From contig JAUSPI010000190.1 in assembly GCA_030655775.1 (NCBI GenBank), forward strand, positions 1 to 32,143: a stretch of 32,143 nucleotides of DNA, written 5' to 3'. The notes under the pieces are model-generated. The model was not told the DNA's origin and ran no database searches. It saw only the letters and a list, made by a program, of their open reading frames with translations. Positions 7,919 through 16,596 of the stretch are shown here, piece by piece. The DNA comes from Syntrophales bacterium (GTDB lineage: Bacteria; Desulfobacterota; Syntrophia; Syntrophales; JADFWA01). Every line of letters starts with the position of its first letter. Position 1 is the first letter of the stretch. A program made the translations under genes and the position numbers.

Positions 7919-10060
7919 TTATTTTTTCGTCATAATATAAGCCCCGTCCCATTTACCGTCAGGTGGATTTTTTTTAAGCTCTCGACACCTTCTGATGTAC
8001 AGCTCTGAGGGAGGATCACCCTGATGGATAGATAACACATCCTGGAAAAAGGCAACAGCCTCATCCCACTGTCCCTGTCTGTATTTTGCCAGTCCCTCCT
8101 CAAACAGCTTAACAAAATCTCCCCGGTTTTCAACATCTCCTCTTTCCCCTAAAAGCTCATATATCCTTACAGGGAGTTCCTTCCCCTTGACCCTGACAAA
8201 ATCAAGTTCCCGGCACAAAAATTTATCCTTTACCTCGTTGTATGTGTATTCACTGATAATGATATTTGTTCCGTATTCTTTGTTGATTCCCTCCAACCTT
8301 GAACCAAGATTTACATTATCACCCATGACCGTATAATCGAACCTCATATCGGAACCCATATTGCCCACTACCATTTCACCGCTGTTGATACCGATTCCGA
8401 TATCAAGAACAGGCCTGCTTTCATCTGCCCACTTCTTTTGAAGTTTCCTCAGTTCATCCATCATACCAAGGGCGGACCTGCAGGCGCTTACCGGATGATC
8501 ATCCTGGGGCAGCGGGGCACCAAAGACTGCCATAATAGCATCTCCCATGTATTTGTCGAGGAGCCCATCGTATCTGAATACTACACCGGTCATGGCGGTC
8601 AGGTATTCATTGAGGAGGTGTACGAGTTCCTCCGGCGACAGTTTCTCGGAAACGGTGGTAAACCCCCGTATATCAGAGAAGAGGACTGTAAGATTCATCT
8701 TTTCCCCCCCGAGCTTCAGCTTTGAGGGATCCTTCAAAAGTTCGTTGATTACGGAAGGGGTAAGGTAATACTGGAAAGCACCGCGTATCTTTTTCTTCTC
8801 CCGCTCTTCGGTTATGTACTTGTAGATCGTTATGCCGAGGTAGACTGTAAGTATTGTAATGACTGGGTAGATTAGATTGAGCCAGATGTTATAATGGGAG
8901 AAGATAAACCAGTTGATCAGGATATACGTTACAAGTAACAGAAGGCTGAAAAAAACACCGTAAGCACCCCTGACCCTGGACAGAACAATGCCGAGGATAA
9001 GACCGAAGAAAAGTATAGCGGTAATGTCAAATACCCCGATCCAGCCGGGACGCTTAAGAAAGGTTTGAGTTAGTATATTGTCTATTACAGTGGCATGAAT
9101 TTCGATTCCCGGATACGTAGTACTGAAGGGAGTTACCCTCATGTCGTAAATACCTGTAGCTGTAGCCCCCACCAGAACGATTTTGTCTTTAAAAAGTGCC
9201 GGTTTCAGGCGGCCGCTTATGATATCGGCAATCGAATAATGAGGAAAGGTCTTGGCGGGCCCAAGATAATTTATCAACATTCTCCCCGATTCGTCGGTCG
9301 GGACACCAAGATCACCTATCCGTATGGAATCAACGCCAAAGTCGGCCATCTTCAGGGTCATCATGGGCCAGTCCATGTACTGAAGAAGGACAGAGATGGA
9401 AAGAGGGGGATAAAAGTCGTCTCCGAATTTCATAACCAGAGGGGACCACCTTATCGTTCCGTCACTGTCTGGGAAACAATTAAAGTATCCGCTATTTTCT
9501 GCCGCATCGGACAGCGGCCCCACGTTTGCTGCAGCCGCACATGCTTGTGGCAGAATGGATTCATCCGGTTTGCCTATGAACTGTACTATCTGATATTTGG
9601 AGTAGGAAATATTATTGGCACATTTCTGGGCGTCCTCTTTGTTCAGGTGTGCGATTTCCTTCTCTGTGGTGTGGAAAAAATAGCCGAGGGTGATATTTCC
9701 CGCATTCTTCATCGATTCAGCGAGTATTGGATCGGTGTCCGCAGGTTCGGCAAAGACGATATCCATTCCCACGACTTTTGCTCCGTATTCCTTCAGGGTG
9801 TCAACGAGTTTTGCAATGGTTGCCCTCGGCCATGGCCATCGCCCCAGTTCACTTAAACTCTTCTCATCAATGGCCGCAATTACTATATTTCCTCCTGGAC
9901 ACCTCTCGCCCCGGGAAAGCGTCCTCAGATCCAGGGTTTTTAGCTCCATAAATCTAAGGAAAGGAACATTCATTAAATAGAAGATGATTGCTATGAAAAC
10001 AATAACAAGGCTTATTTTCAGGGGGGATATTGACAGCAGTCTCTTGAATAGGTTGTTCAT
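7919..10060 (-). CDS. CHASE2-domain class III adenylate/guanylate cyclase
   Basis: Membrane-bound signal-transduction cyclase making a cyclic nucleotide in response to an extracytoplasmic cue. From the ATG at 10060 (AGGAG 5 nt upstream) it is 713 aa; an ATG 17 codons earlier lacks this site. Order: an N-terminal membrane helix, a CHASE2 sensor region (DLRTLSRG, IVIAAIDEKSLSELGRWPWPR, GMDIVFAEP), three membrane helices, then the class III catalytic domain with LTVLFSDIRGFTTVSEKL and YMGDAIMAVFGAP. Substrate choice between ATP and GTP is not settled by eye. A short C-terminal part (GLAKYRQGQWDEAVAFFQDVL) resembles a TPR unit. It has no operon partner: repeat B lies downstream and a divergent tRNA upstream. 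Confidence 0.93.
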   Translation of the reverse strand: MNNLFKRLLSISPLKISLVIVFIAIIFYLMNVPFLRFMELKTLDLRTLSRGERCPGGNIVIAAIDEKSLSELGRWPWPRATIAKLVDTLKEYGAKVVGMDIVFAEPADTDPILAESMKNAGNITLGYFFHTTEKEIAHLNKEDAQKCANNISYSKYQIVQFIGKPDESILPQACAAAANVGPLSDAAENSGYFNCFPDSDGTIRWSPLVMKFGDDFYPPLSISVLLQYMDWPMMTLKMADFGVDSIRIGDLGVPTDESGRMLINYLGPAKTFPHYSIADIISGRLKPALFKDKIVLVGATATGIYDMRVTPFSTTYPGIEIHATVIDNILTQTFLKRPGWIGVFDITAILFFGLILGIVLSRVRGAYGVFFSLLLLVTYILINWFIFSHYNIWLNLIYPVITILTVYLGITIYKYITEEREKKKIRGAFQYYLTPSVINELLKDPSKLKLGGEKMNLTVLFSDIRGFTTVSEKLSPEELVHLLNEYLTAMTGVVFRYDGLLDKYMGDAIMAVFGAPLPQDDHPVSACRSALGMMDELRKLQKKWADESRPVLDIGIGINSGEMVVGNMGSDMRFDYTVMGDNVNLGSRLEGINKEYGTNIIISEYTYNEVKDKFLCRELDFVRVKGKELPVRIYELLGERGDVENRGDFVKLFEEGLAKYRQGQWDEAVAFFQDVLSIHQGDPPSELYIRRCRELKKNPPDGKWDGAYIMTKK

Positions 10061-10222
10061 GGGAACTCCTTGGAATTTAACAAATAATATCAAACCCTTT
10101 TTGAAAGTCAAGACAAAGGATTTGAGGGTTGCAAATTTTAGATAACAAATATCTTGACAAGGTAGATGGCTTTATGATAGCCAAATCATTCTTGTAAAAT
10201 AGTCAAAAATTAGACTACATTT

Positions 10223-10298
<76 letters not shown>

Positions 10299-10354
10299 GG
10301 GAGTATAAAAGGGATCCGCCATATTTAATTGGACCCGTCAGTGATTAGCTTATG

Positions 10355-10450
10355 TTTCTCCGATCCGCGTCTTCTAAAGGATTTGTCTATGAAGAGCGGA
10401 CAGTGGGTATAACCGGAAACAGTTGTGCCTCCCGTGTTTGGAAAGGAGAG
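10355..10450 (+). promoter_or_regulatory. Structured leader, candidate Moco/Tuco riboswitch upstream of formate dehydrogenase
   Basis: The leader between the tRNA and fdhA folds well. TCCGC (10364-10368) pairs with GCGGA (10396-10400), and CTTC (10371-10374) with GAAG (10391-10394). An outer CTCC near 10358-10361 can pair with GGAG at 10445-10448. A second domain has GGG (10405-10407) opposite CCC (10431-10433), an AACCGGAAAC stretch, and GTGCCTCCC at 10425-10433. This arrangement, with CTCCG at the 5' side and GTGCCTCCC at the 3' side, resembles what I remember of the molybdenum-cofactor RNA motif, and the gene downstream encodes a Mo/W-pterin enzyme. The helices are seen; the riboswitch identity is inferred. 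Confidence 0.45.
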
Positions 10451-10501
10451 TAAATAAGAGGGTATTTTCCTAACTAAACTTTAAGAAAGGAGCGCATTGT
10501 T

Positions 10502-13500
10502 ATGAAAGTTACCAGAAGAGGTTTCTTGAAGATCTCCGGTGTGGCGTTAATGGCAAGCGGTATCGGAATCAGTCTGAAACCGGTATTAGCTCATGCCGAA
10601 CCACTGAAGATCCAGTATGCTAAAGAGACCACTACGATCTGTCCTTACTGTTCTGTTGGATGCGGCATAATTGTCGCCACTCAGAAGGGTAAGGTCATCA
10701 ACACGGAAGGTGATCCCGATCACCCCATTAACAGGGGGTCTCTCTGCACCAAGGGAGGGTCTATTTACCAGCTGTCGGTCAATAAAAACCGGCTTGACAA
10801 ACCACTTTACCGGGCACCTTATTCCGATAAGTGGGAGGAAAAATCCTGGAAATGGATGATTGACAGGATTGCCAAAAATGTAAAGAAGAGTCGTGATAAG
10901 AGTTTCAAGGAAAGAAATGCCAAGGGACAGGTAGTCAACCGAACAGACGGGATAGCTTCGGTTGGCAGTGCCGCCATGGACAATGAAGAGTGTTTCATCT
11001 ATCAAAAATTCTTAAGGGGGTTGGGCCTGACTTATATTGAACACCAGGCCCGTATCTGACACAGCGCAACTGTTGCGGCTCTGGCAGAGTCGTTCGGACG
11101 CGGTGCGATGACCAATCACTGGATTGACATTAGAAACAGTGATTGTATTTTGGCAATGGGCAGTAACCCCGCATCAAACCATCCCGTTTCCTTTAAGTAT
11201 GTTACACAGGCAATGGAGAATGGCGCTAAACTTATCAGTGTTGATCCAAGATTTACCCAGACCTCCGCGAAAGCAGACATCTTCGCTTCTCTGAGGTCAG
11301 GTTCAGATATAGCCTTTCTTGGAGGCATGATTAAATATATTCTGGACAATAACCTCATTCAAAAAGAGTATGTCGTCAATTACACAAATGCTTCTTTCCT
11401 GGTAAATCCGAAAATTAAACTTCCTGGGGACAATAAGGGTGTCTTCTCCGGGCTCACCGACGGCAAGTATGATAAATCCACATGGTCATTCCAGACGGAT
11501 GCCAACGGTGTCGTTAAAAAAGATCAAAGCCTGAAGGATCCTGACTGTGTATACCAGCTCTTGAATAAACATTATTCAAGGTATAACCCCGATACCGTAT
11601 CCAACATTACCGGTACTCCGGAGGAAAAACTTCTTGAGGTTTACAAGGAATACTCAAAAACCGGCAAGGTAGGAAAAGCTGGGACTATCATGTATGCCAT
11701 GGGGTGGACGCAGCATACGGTGGGTGTCCAGAACATCAGGACAATGGCCATAATCCAGCTCCTCCTTGGAAACATGGGACTTGCCGGCGGTGGTGTCAAC
11801 GCTTTAAGGGGTGAGTCCAATGTTCAGGGATCTACAGATCAATGTCTGCTCTTTCACATCATCCCCGGGTATCTCAAGACACCAAAGGCGTCTCTTCCTA
11901 CATTGAAAGCGTACAATGATAAATATACGCCTACAACAAAGGAGCCGAATAGTCTGAACTGGTGGAGCAACTATCCGAAATACATAGCAAGTCTCCTGAG
12001 GGCGCATTACGGGACAGATGTCAGTCTGGAAGAGGCCTATAGCTATCTGCCCAAGCTGGATGACGGTGTAGATTACTCCTGGCTGAGTCTCTTTGATGCA
12101 ATGTACAAAGGAAAATTCACCGGATTCTTCTCATGGGGGCAGAATCCTGCCTGCAGCGGTGCCAGTTCCAACAAAACAAGACAGGCTATGACCAAACTGG
12201 ACTGGATGGTCAATGTCAACATCTTTGACAGTGAGACAGGTTCCTTCTGGAAGGGACCCGGTATGGATCCGAAGAAGATCAAGACAGAGGTCTTCATGCT
12301 TCCATGTTCTGCCTCAATTGAAAAAGAAGGCAGTATTACCAACAGCGGCCGCTGGATGCAGTGGAGATACAAGGCGGTTAATTCACCCGGAGTCGCCATG
12401 CCTGATGGTGAAATCATTGCCGAGCTCTTCTACAAGGTAAAAGAGCTTTACGAAAAAGAAGGCGGGCCTCTGAAAGAGGCTATTACAAAAATGACCTGGG
12501 AGTACGGTCCTAAAGGTGCTGACGGCAAGGTCAAGCATCTGGATGCCCACTATATTGCCAAGGAAATCAACGGGTACTTCCTCGAAGACAAGGAGATCAA
12601 AGGGAAGCTCTACAAGAAAGGCGAACTGGTGCCAAGTTTTGCCTTTCTCCAGGATGACGGTTCGACCTCTTCCGGAAACTGGCTGTACTGTAATTCCTAT
12701 ACTGAAAAAGGGAATATGGCGGCACGGCGCGGAGGCAAGGATGAATCCGGCATAGGCCTTTACTCCGATTGGTCATGGTGCTGGCCTGTCAACCGCAGGA
12801 TCATCTACAATGGCGCTTCAGTTGATCTGAATGGAAACCCCTGGGACAAAGAGCATCCCGTAATCAAGTGGGATGGTTCCAAGTGGACAGGAGATGTTCC
12901 TGACGGTGTTGCAAAGCCTGGTTCAGGGAGACCTCCCTTCATCATGAAAACCCATGGTGTCGGTAGTATTTTTGGACCGGGACTTGCTGATGGACCATTT
13001 CCAGAACATTATGAGCCTTTGGAATGCCCCGTAGAAAAGAACTTTATGTCACCTCAAATGGTCAACCCGACTATCAAGAGATGGGATAAAGAGGGAACAG
13101 GGACAAATGTGGATGCAAGGGCAACCTGCGATCCAAGATTTCCCTTTGTCTGTTCTACCTATCGAGTTAGTGAGCACTGGCAGACTGGTCTCATGACAAG
13201 ATGGTGTCCCTGGCTTGCAGAGATGCAGCCTGAAATGTTTGTCGAGATGAGTCAAGAGCTTGCCAAGATGAAGGACATCAAAAATGGTGATCGGACTATT
13301 GTAAAATCGATCAGGGGCGAAGTCGATGCCGTGGCTATCGTCACAGCGAGATTCAAACCCTTTAAACTGAACGGCACTGTCGTTCATCAGGTCGGTATTC
13401 CGTGGCACTATGGATGGGTGACAACGAACATGAGGAAGTATGTCCAGGGCGACAAGAAACCTGAGGTTTTTACCTCTGGTGATTCAGCTAATCTGCTTAC

Positions 13501-13582
13501 ACCATTCATCGGAGATGCCAATACCATGATACCTGAGAGCAAGGCCTTCATGGTAAATGTTGAGAAGAAGGGGGTGAAATAA
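10502..13582 (+). CDS. fdnG: Formate dehydrogenase alpha subunit, selenocysteine-containing (TGA 11057-11059 read as Sec)
   Basis: Catalytic Mo/W-bis-pterin subunit oxidising formate to CO2, exported by Tat and so acting outside the cytoplasmic membrane. The signal contains R5-R6-GFLK. A [4Fe-4S] site follows with Cys47, Cys50, Cys54 and Cys82 (CPYCSVGCG...LCTKG). The frame is interrupted only by TGA at residue 186, in the context EHQARI-U-HSATVAALAESFGRG, the formate dehydrogenase active site (E. coli FdnG Sec196-His197). Downstream, GRGAMTNHW, MGSNPASNHPVSFKY and the C-terminal pterin-binding domain are intact. Total length is 1026 aa, close to FdnG (1015). AAGGAG sits 7 nt before the ATG. 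The beta subunit starts directly after its stop codon. Related tungsten enzymes share this architecture. Confidence 0.95.
11070..11087 (+). promoter_or_regulatory. Candidate bacterial SECIS hairpin after the Sec codon
   Basis: Ten nt after the in-frame TGA, CTGTT (11070-11074) can pair with GGCAG (11083-11087), including G-T wobbles, around the loop GCGGCTCT. E. coli SECIS elements also lie about 11 nt after UGA and carry a GGUCU-like apex. The stem is short and the fit modest, so the gene context supports Sec decoding more strongly than the hairpin does. Confidence 0.45.
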
Positions 13583-14365
13583 ATGTCTAAGAAAGCTAAG
13601 CTCATTGATCTTTCAAAATGTACCGGATGCAGGGGCTGTCAATTAGCCTGTAAGCAGTGGAACGGTTTGCCTGCAAAGCAGACTAAAAATACCGGGACAT
13701 ATCAGAATCCCCCCGACCTTCAGCCAAACACCTGGACTCTTATCAGGTTCCAGGAGGTATCCGATGGTAACGGTGGTGTCAACTGGTTATTTAGAAAAGA
13801 TGGATGCATGCACTGCACCGATGCAGCGTGTGTCGAGGTGTGTCCGGAAAATGCGTTGTACTATACAGAGTTTGGAACGGTTGGTATTCGCCGCGAAAAG
13901 TGCATAGGCTGTGGAGCATGCGTCGATGCATGTCCTTTCGGGATTCCAAAGCTGGACGCAGAACTCGAGAAGGCCTTCAAGTGTGACATGTGCACGACCA
14001 GGCTGGAGAACAATTTATTGCCTGCCTGTGTCAAGGCGTGTCCCACCGGTGCCCTTCAGTTCGGCAACCAGGCAGACATCCTGAAAAAGGCATACGAACG
14101 TGCTAAAGAACTTGGTGGAGATGCATCAGTCTACGGGGATAAATTTGTAGATGGAACCCACGTCATATATGTCCTTACAGAAAAAGTGGACGTATATGAT
14201 GAACTTCCGGTAAAACCGGCAAAGCAAGCCTCATGGAAGGATATGTTCAAGCCTTTTGGTTTGCTTGCGGCAGGTGGTTTGATTGGTCCCTCCTTCTTAC
14301 GTTATCTTACTCAAGATCCAAAATCTAACGATGAGGGGACGGGAACAAGTAAGACGGAAGGTTAA
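13583..14365 (+). CDS. fdnH: Formate dehydrogenase beta (iron-sulfur) subunit
   Basis: Electron-transfer subunit passing formate electrons from the catalytic subunit onward. The 260 aa carry four ferredoxin-type cysteine groups: CTGCRGCQLAC; CMHCTDAACVEVCP; CIGCGACVDACP; CDMCTTRL...ACVKACP, consistent with four [4Fe-4S] clusters as in FdnH/FdhB. A short hydrophobic segment near the C-terminus (FGLLAAGGLIGPSFLRYL) may anchor it to the membrane. The ATG directly follows the alpha-subunit stop, with a GGGG-containing upstream region. No cytochrome b gamma subunit follows: an intrinsic terminator comes next. The electron acceptor may be a soluble cytochrome c or a quinone-reactive partner encoded elsewhere. 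Confidence 0.95.
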   Translation: MSKKAKLIDLSKCTGCRGCQLACKQWNGLPAKQTKNTGTYQNPPDLQPNTWTLIRFQEVSDGNGGVNWLFRKDGCMHCTDAACVEVCPENALYYTEFGTVGIRREKCIGCGACVDACPFGIPKLDAELEKAFKCDMCTTRLENNLLPACVKACPTGALQFGNQADILKKAYERAKELGGDASVYGDKFVDGTHVIYVLTEKVDVYDELPVKPAKQASWKDMFKPFGLLAAGGLIGPSFLRYLTQDPKSNDEGTGTSKTEG

Positions 14366-14396
14366 TGAAAAAGAAGATGGTTTAAGCTTTTGAAGG

Positions 14397-14429
14397 AAAA
14401 GGCCTGCTCGATATGAGCAGGCCTTTTTT
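14397..14429 (+). terminator. Rho-independent terminator after fdh genes (probably bidirectional)
   Basis: GGCCTGCTC (14401-14409) pairs perfectly with GAGCAGGCC (14415-14423) around a 5-nt loop. A6 T-run (14424-14429) follows, and AAAA precedes the stem. It ends the formate dehydrogenase transcript and, with the upstream A-run, could also stop the convergent hydrolase gene ending at 14445. Confidence 0.93.
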
Positions 14430-14444
14430 GTAAGGCGCGGTTTT

Positions 14445-14984
14445 TTACTTCACGATCTTTATTACTTCTCTGAATTTTTCATGTTCCGCAGATTTCAGCA
14501 ATTCAAATAACACAATCTCCGTACTTGTCAAACTTGCGCCGCCATCTTGCATTTTCTCAAGCCCTATGTTTCTGTTTCTAACTGTTCTTGAAGAAACTGC
14601 GTCTGCAATAATATGGACTTCATAATCCATATTAAGCAGACCCATAGTCGTCTGATAGACACAGATATGCGTTTCGATTCCTGTAAGCAAAAGCTGGTTC
14701 CTGTTCAGCGATTTAAGTTCACGCATAAAGCGTTCGTTATCACAGCAGTTAAAGTTAGTTTTACTTATATGTTGAATGCCGGAGAGGAGGTTGTCGATTT
14801 CAGGTATCGTCGAACCAAGTTTGTCAGGGGTCTGTTCTACCGCGAGGATGGGTATTCCAAAGACGCTTGCCCCTTTAATTATCTTCTGTGCGTTTTCAAA
14901 AAGTTGATGCTTTTCATACATCGAATGGGCCAGATTGCCCTGAAAGTCAACAACAATTAAGGCCATATTTTCTAAAGTAAGCAT
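14445..14984 (-). CDS. Isochorismatase-family cysteine hydrolase
   Basis: Small cytoplasmic alpha/beta hydrolase of the isochorismatase/nicotinamidase superfamily; the natural substrate cannot be told. From the ATG at 14984 (AAAGGAG 9 nt upstream) it is 179 aa. A 26-codon longer frame is open but has no better start and runs toward the inserted element. The catalytic triad is visible: Asp13 (IVVDFQGN), Lys75 (ISKTNF) and Cys108 (GIETHICVYQT). Family-typical VHIIADAVSSRT follows. Its lack of a cis-peptide GxxT-type nicotinamidase metal set suggests the YcaC-like branch. It converges with the fdh operon. A 211-bp mobile element separates it from the nitroreductase gene. Confidence 0.87.
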   Translation of the reverse strand: MLTLENMALIVVDFQGNLAHSMYEKHQLFENAQKIIKGASVFGIPILAVEQTPDKLGSTIPEIDNLLSGIQHISKTNFNCCDNERFMRELKSLNRNQLLLTGIETHICVYQTTMGLLNMDYEVHIIADAVSSRTVRNRNIGLEKMQDGGASLTSTEIVLFELLKSAEHEKFREVIKIVK

Positions 14985-15040
14985 GAGCAATAACTCCTTT
15001 CTACAATAACAGCTTCCACTGTCCTGTTTGAGGTTAAACC

Positions 15041-15251
15041 TGATACACTCATAAAAAGTCACCTTTCTTTGCTCAGAACCACTTTGGGGATGCTGTTATT
15101 GCCCGTCTAAAAATCTAAAACTCGTGCTAACGCACTCAAACAGTTAGATTTTCTTAACGCCGGTCACTACCACCATCTTTTCCCCAAAATGCTTAAATTA
15201 CTTACGTTATTCTTCGAATTCGCTCCGAAAAGACTTTTTGCGAGTGCATCA
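15041..15251. mobile_element. MITE-like element A, copy 1 (211 bp, TSD AACC)
   Basis: The ends are imperfect 18-bp inverted repeats: TGATACACTCATAAAAAG on the left, and the reverse complement of the right end is TGATGCACTCGCAAAAAG. The element is flanked by AACC at 15037-15040 and again at 15252-15255, a perfect 4-bp target duplication. It has no open frame of its own. It folds as one long imperfect hairpin: internal TTTGGGGA pairs with TCCCCAAA, and AAAATCTAA with TTAGATTTT. A second copy of identical length lies at 18812-19022, with about 20 mismatches and no gaps by eye. Confidence 0.9.
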
Positions 15252-15824
15252 AACCTGGCTAACTATAATATCATTAATAGATCGCTTTGGCACATGGTGC
15301 TTGCCTTCGCTGTCACGCCAGTATTTTATGTTTCCATCAGGGCCAACGGTTTCTATTATCACCGTTTCCTTTGGTTTTCCGAGGGCCAGGACAAGAATTA
15401 TTTCGAGGTGCGGTGGTAGTTTGAGGATTTCGCGAAGTTTTGTCCGACTGATTGAGGCGATCATACAGCCCCCTAAACCCTTTTCCGTTGCACCAAGAAG
15501 GATATTCTGGGCAGCAATTCCGTGATCACAGCCAGTGGATCGGCTTATCTGTGTATCTGCGAGTATAATGATGTATGCGGATGGCCTTTCCCCTTCTGAT
15601 GGACCGGACCAGTCTTTCAGATAACCGGCCCACTCAAGGTGTGGAAATATCAGGGCATTCTTTTGAACTTCACAGGAAAGGACATATTTTAGCGGTTGCA
15701 TATTGGCTGCCGAAGCAGAGATTCTCGCAAGATCAACAAGTTCTCTCAGTGTACCAAGTTCAATGACAAAATCCTGATAAAATCTTCTGTAGCTTCTGTT
15801 TTTCTGTATCAAATCTCTTATCAT
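15249..15824 (-). CDS. Nitroreductase-family FMN oxidoreductase
   Basis: Flavoprotein of the nitroreductase fold, likely NAD(P)H- or ferredoxin-dependent; substrate unknown. The 191 aa start with IRDLIQKNRSYRRFYQD, the N-terminal FMN-phosphate binding motif (Arg-Ser-Tyr-Arg). SASAANMQPLKYVLSC and the GIAAQNILLGATEKGLGGCMIASI segment are typical; the last forms the dimer/FMN pocket. GAGGAGG precedes the ATG. It is the last gene of the heme run, 46 bp after the AhbA/B-type gene, so it is probably co-transcribed. Its TGA stop (15249-15251) is supplied by the end of inserted element A. Without the element the same reading frame would stop at TAA after the same valine. Confidence 0.88.
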   Translation of the reverse strand: MIRDLIQKNRSYRRFYQDFVIELGTLRELVDLARISASAANMQPLKYVLSCEVQKNALIFPHLEWAGYLKDWSGPSEGERPSAYIIILADTQISRSTGCDHGIAAQNILLGATEKGLGGCMIASISRTKLREILKLPPHLEIILVLALGKPKETVIIETVGPDGNIKYWRDSEGKHHVPKRSINDIIVSQV

Positions 15825-15869
15825 TTGCCCTCCTCATAGTTTTAAAATTAGGTATATTAAAAAGAAACT

Positions 15870-16316
15870 TTAGAAATCGAAACTAACATTAATCTTGAAA
15901 TTCTGTTTAGCAGGCATGTTGAGTATATCAGACATGCCAGTTTTTTCGCTAATTTCCGTCAGCGATTTTTGTATCTCTTCTTCGGTGGAAGCCATGAAAG
16001 TAAACCAGACATTGTATTCGTGGTTTCTTCTGTAATTATGGGTTACCCCCGGATAAGAATTGACGATTTCGACAAATTCTTTCAGCTTCTCCTCTGAGAC
16101 CCGAGCGGCACAGAGAGTGCTTGCAAAACCAAGTTTTCGGGTGTCAAACACTGCGCCCATTCTGCGAATGATCCCTGTCTCCTTCAGCTTTTTGACACGT
16201 TTCAGGACTTCATCCTCACCGATGCCGATTTTTTTAGCCAGAACGGTAAAGGGTTTTACATCAATCGGAAAATCGGTCTGGATAATATTAAGAATTTTTT
16301 TGTCTATTGGATCCAT
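15870..16316 (-). CDS. Siroheme decarboxylase subunit (AhbA/AhbB, AsnC-like)
   Basis: Subunit of the enzyme that decarboxylates siroheme to 12,18-didecarboxysiroheme in the alternative heme pathway. The 148 aa have an N-terminal winged-helix part (DPIDKKILNIIQTDFPID...LKETGIIRRMGAVFDTRKLGF) and a ferredoxin-like AsnC/RAM part containing GVTHNYRRNHEYNVWFT, the hallmark of AhbA/AhbB/NirDLGH proteins. These are enzymes, not DNA-binding regulators, despite their fold. It follows the AhbD gene but is separated from it by repeat element D, and no Shine-Dalgarno is visible at its ATG. The known enzyme is an AhbA-AhbB heterodimer; only one subunit is present here, and I cannot say which it is. Confidence 0.9.
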   Translation of the reverse strand: MDPIDKKILNIIQTDFPIDVKPFTVLAKKIGIGEDEVLKRVKKLKETGIIRRMGAVFDTRKLGFASTLCAARVSEEKLKEFVEIVNSYPGVTHNYRRNHEYNVWFTFMASTEEEIQKSLTEISEKTGMSDILNMPAKQNFKINVSFDF

Positions 16317-16375
16317 GATAAAGTTTCATGTTTCAGGTTTCAAGACTTTAAACTTTAGAGGCTGGCTTTGCTATG

Positions 16376-16596
16376 AAAGCGTACCCCCTTGAATTAACTT
16401 TGGAATAAAATCGTACCGAAAATATGTAGTTTAAATTGATTCATAGCAATCAAAGTAACATTCTTCTATCCCCTTATTTTATAATGCTAAAACCATACAA
16501 TCATGTCGTTTAAAAAGTTTTTAAAAGTACCTTCTGTATTGAGCATTGTAATAATTCAAAAATAAAGGGGGGTACGCTTTTATTCCAAAGTTAGCA
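16376..16596. repeat. Inverted-repeat element D between ahbD and the AhbA/B gene
   Basis: AAAGCGTACCCCCTT (16376-16390) is repeated inverted as AAAGGGGGGTACGCTTT (16564-16580). A second inverted pair, TTTGGAATAAAATCGTACC (about 16399-16417) against GGTACGCTTTTATTCCAAA (16571-16589), partly overlaps it. The ~150 bp between is AT-rich and without an open frame. It looks like a small non-autonomous element or an IS remnant. No clear target duplication was found. Confidence 0.65.

Noticed and set aside
10154-10178. TTGACA ... TATGAT as a promoter for the tRNA
   Set aside because: The spacing is only 13 bp, too short for a normal sigma-70 promoter; listed as not convincing.
10502-11059. A 185-aa truncated formate dehydrogenase, or a nonsense-mutated pseudogene
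   Set aside because: The stop is a TGA at the known Sec position, and the frame continues perfectly for the rest of the enzyme, so it is one selenoprotein gene.
14985-15062. A longer N-terminus for the isochorismatase-like protein
   Set aside because: The extra 26 residues do not fit the family and overlap the mobile element end; the ATG at 14984 has an excellent Shine-Dalgarno.
15870-16316. A Lrp/AsnC transcription regulator
   Set aside because: The YRRNHEYNVWFT motif and position in the heme operon mark it as a siroheme decarboxylase subunit.
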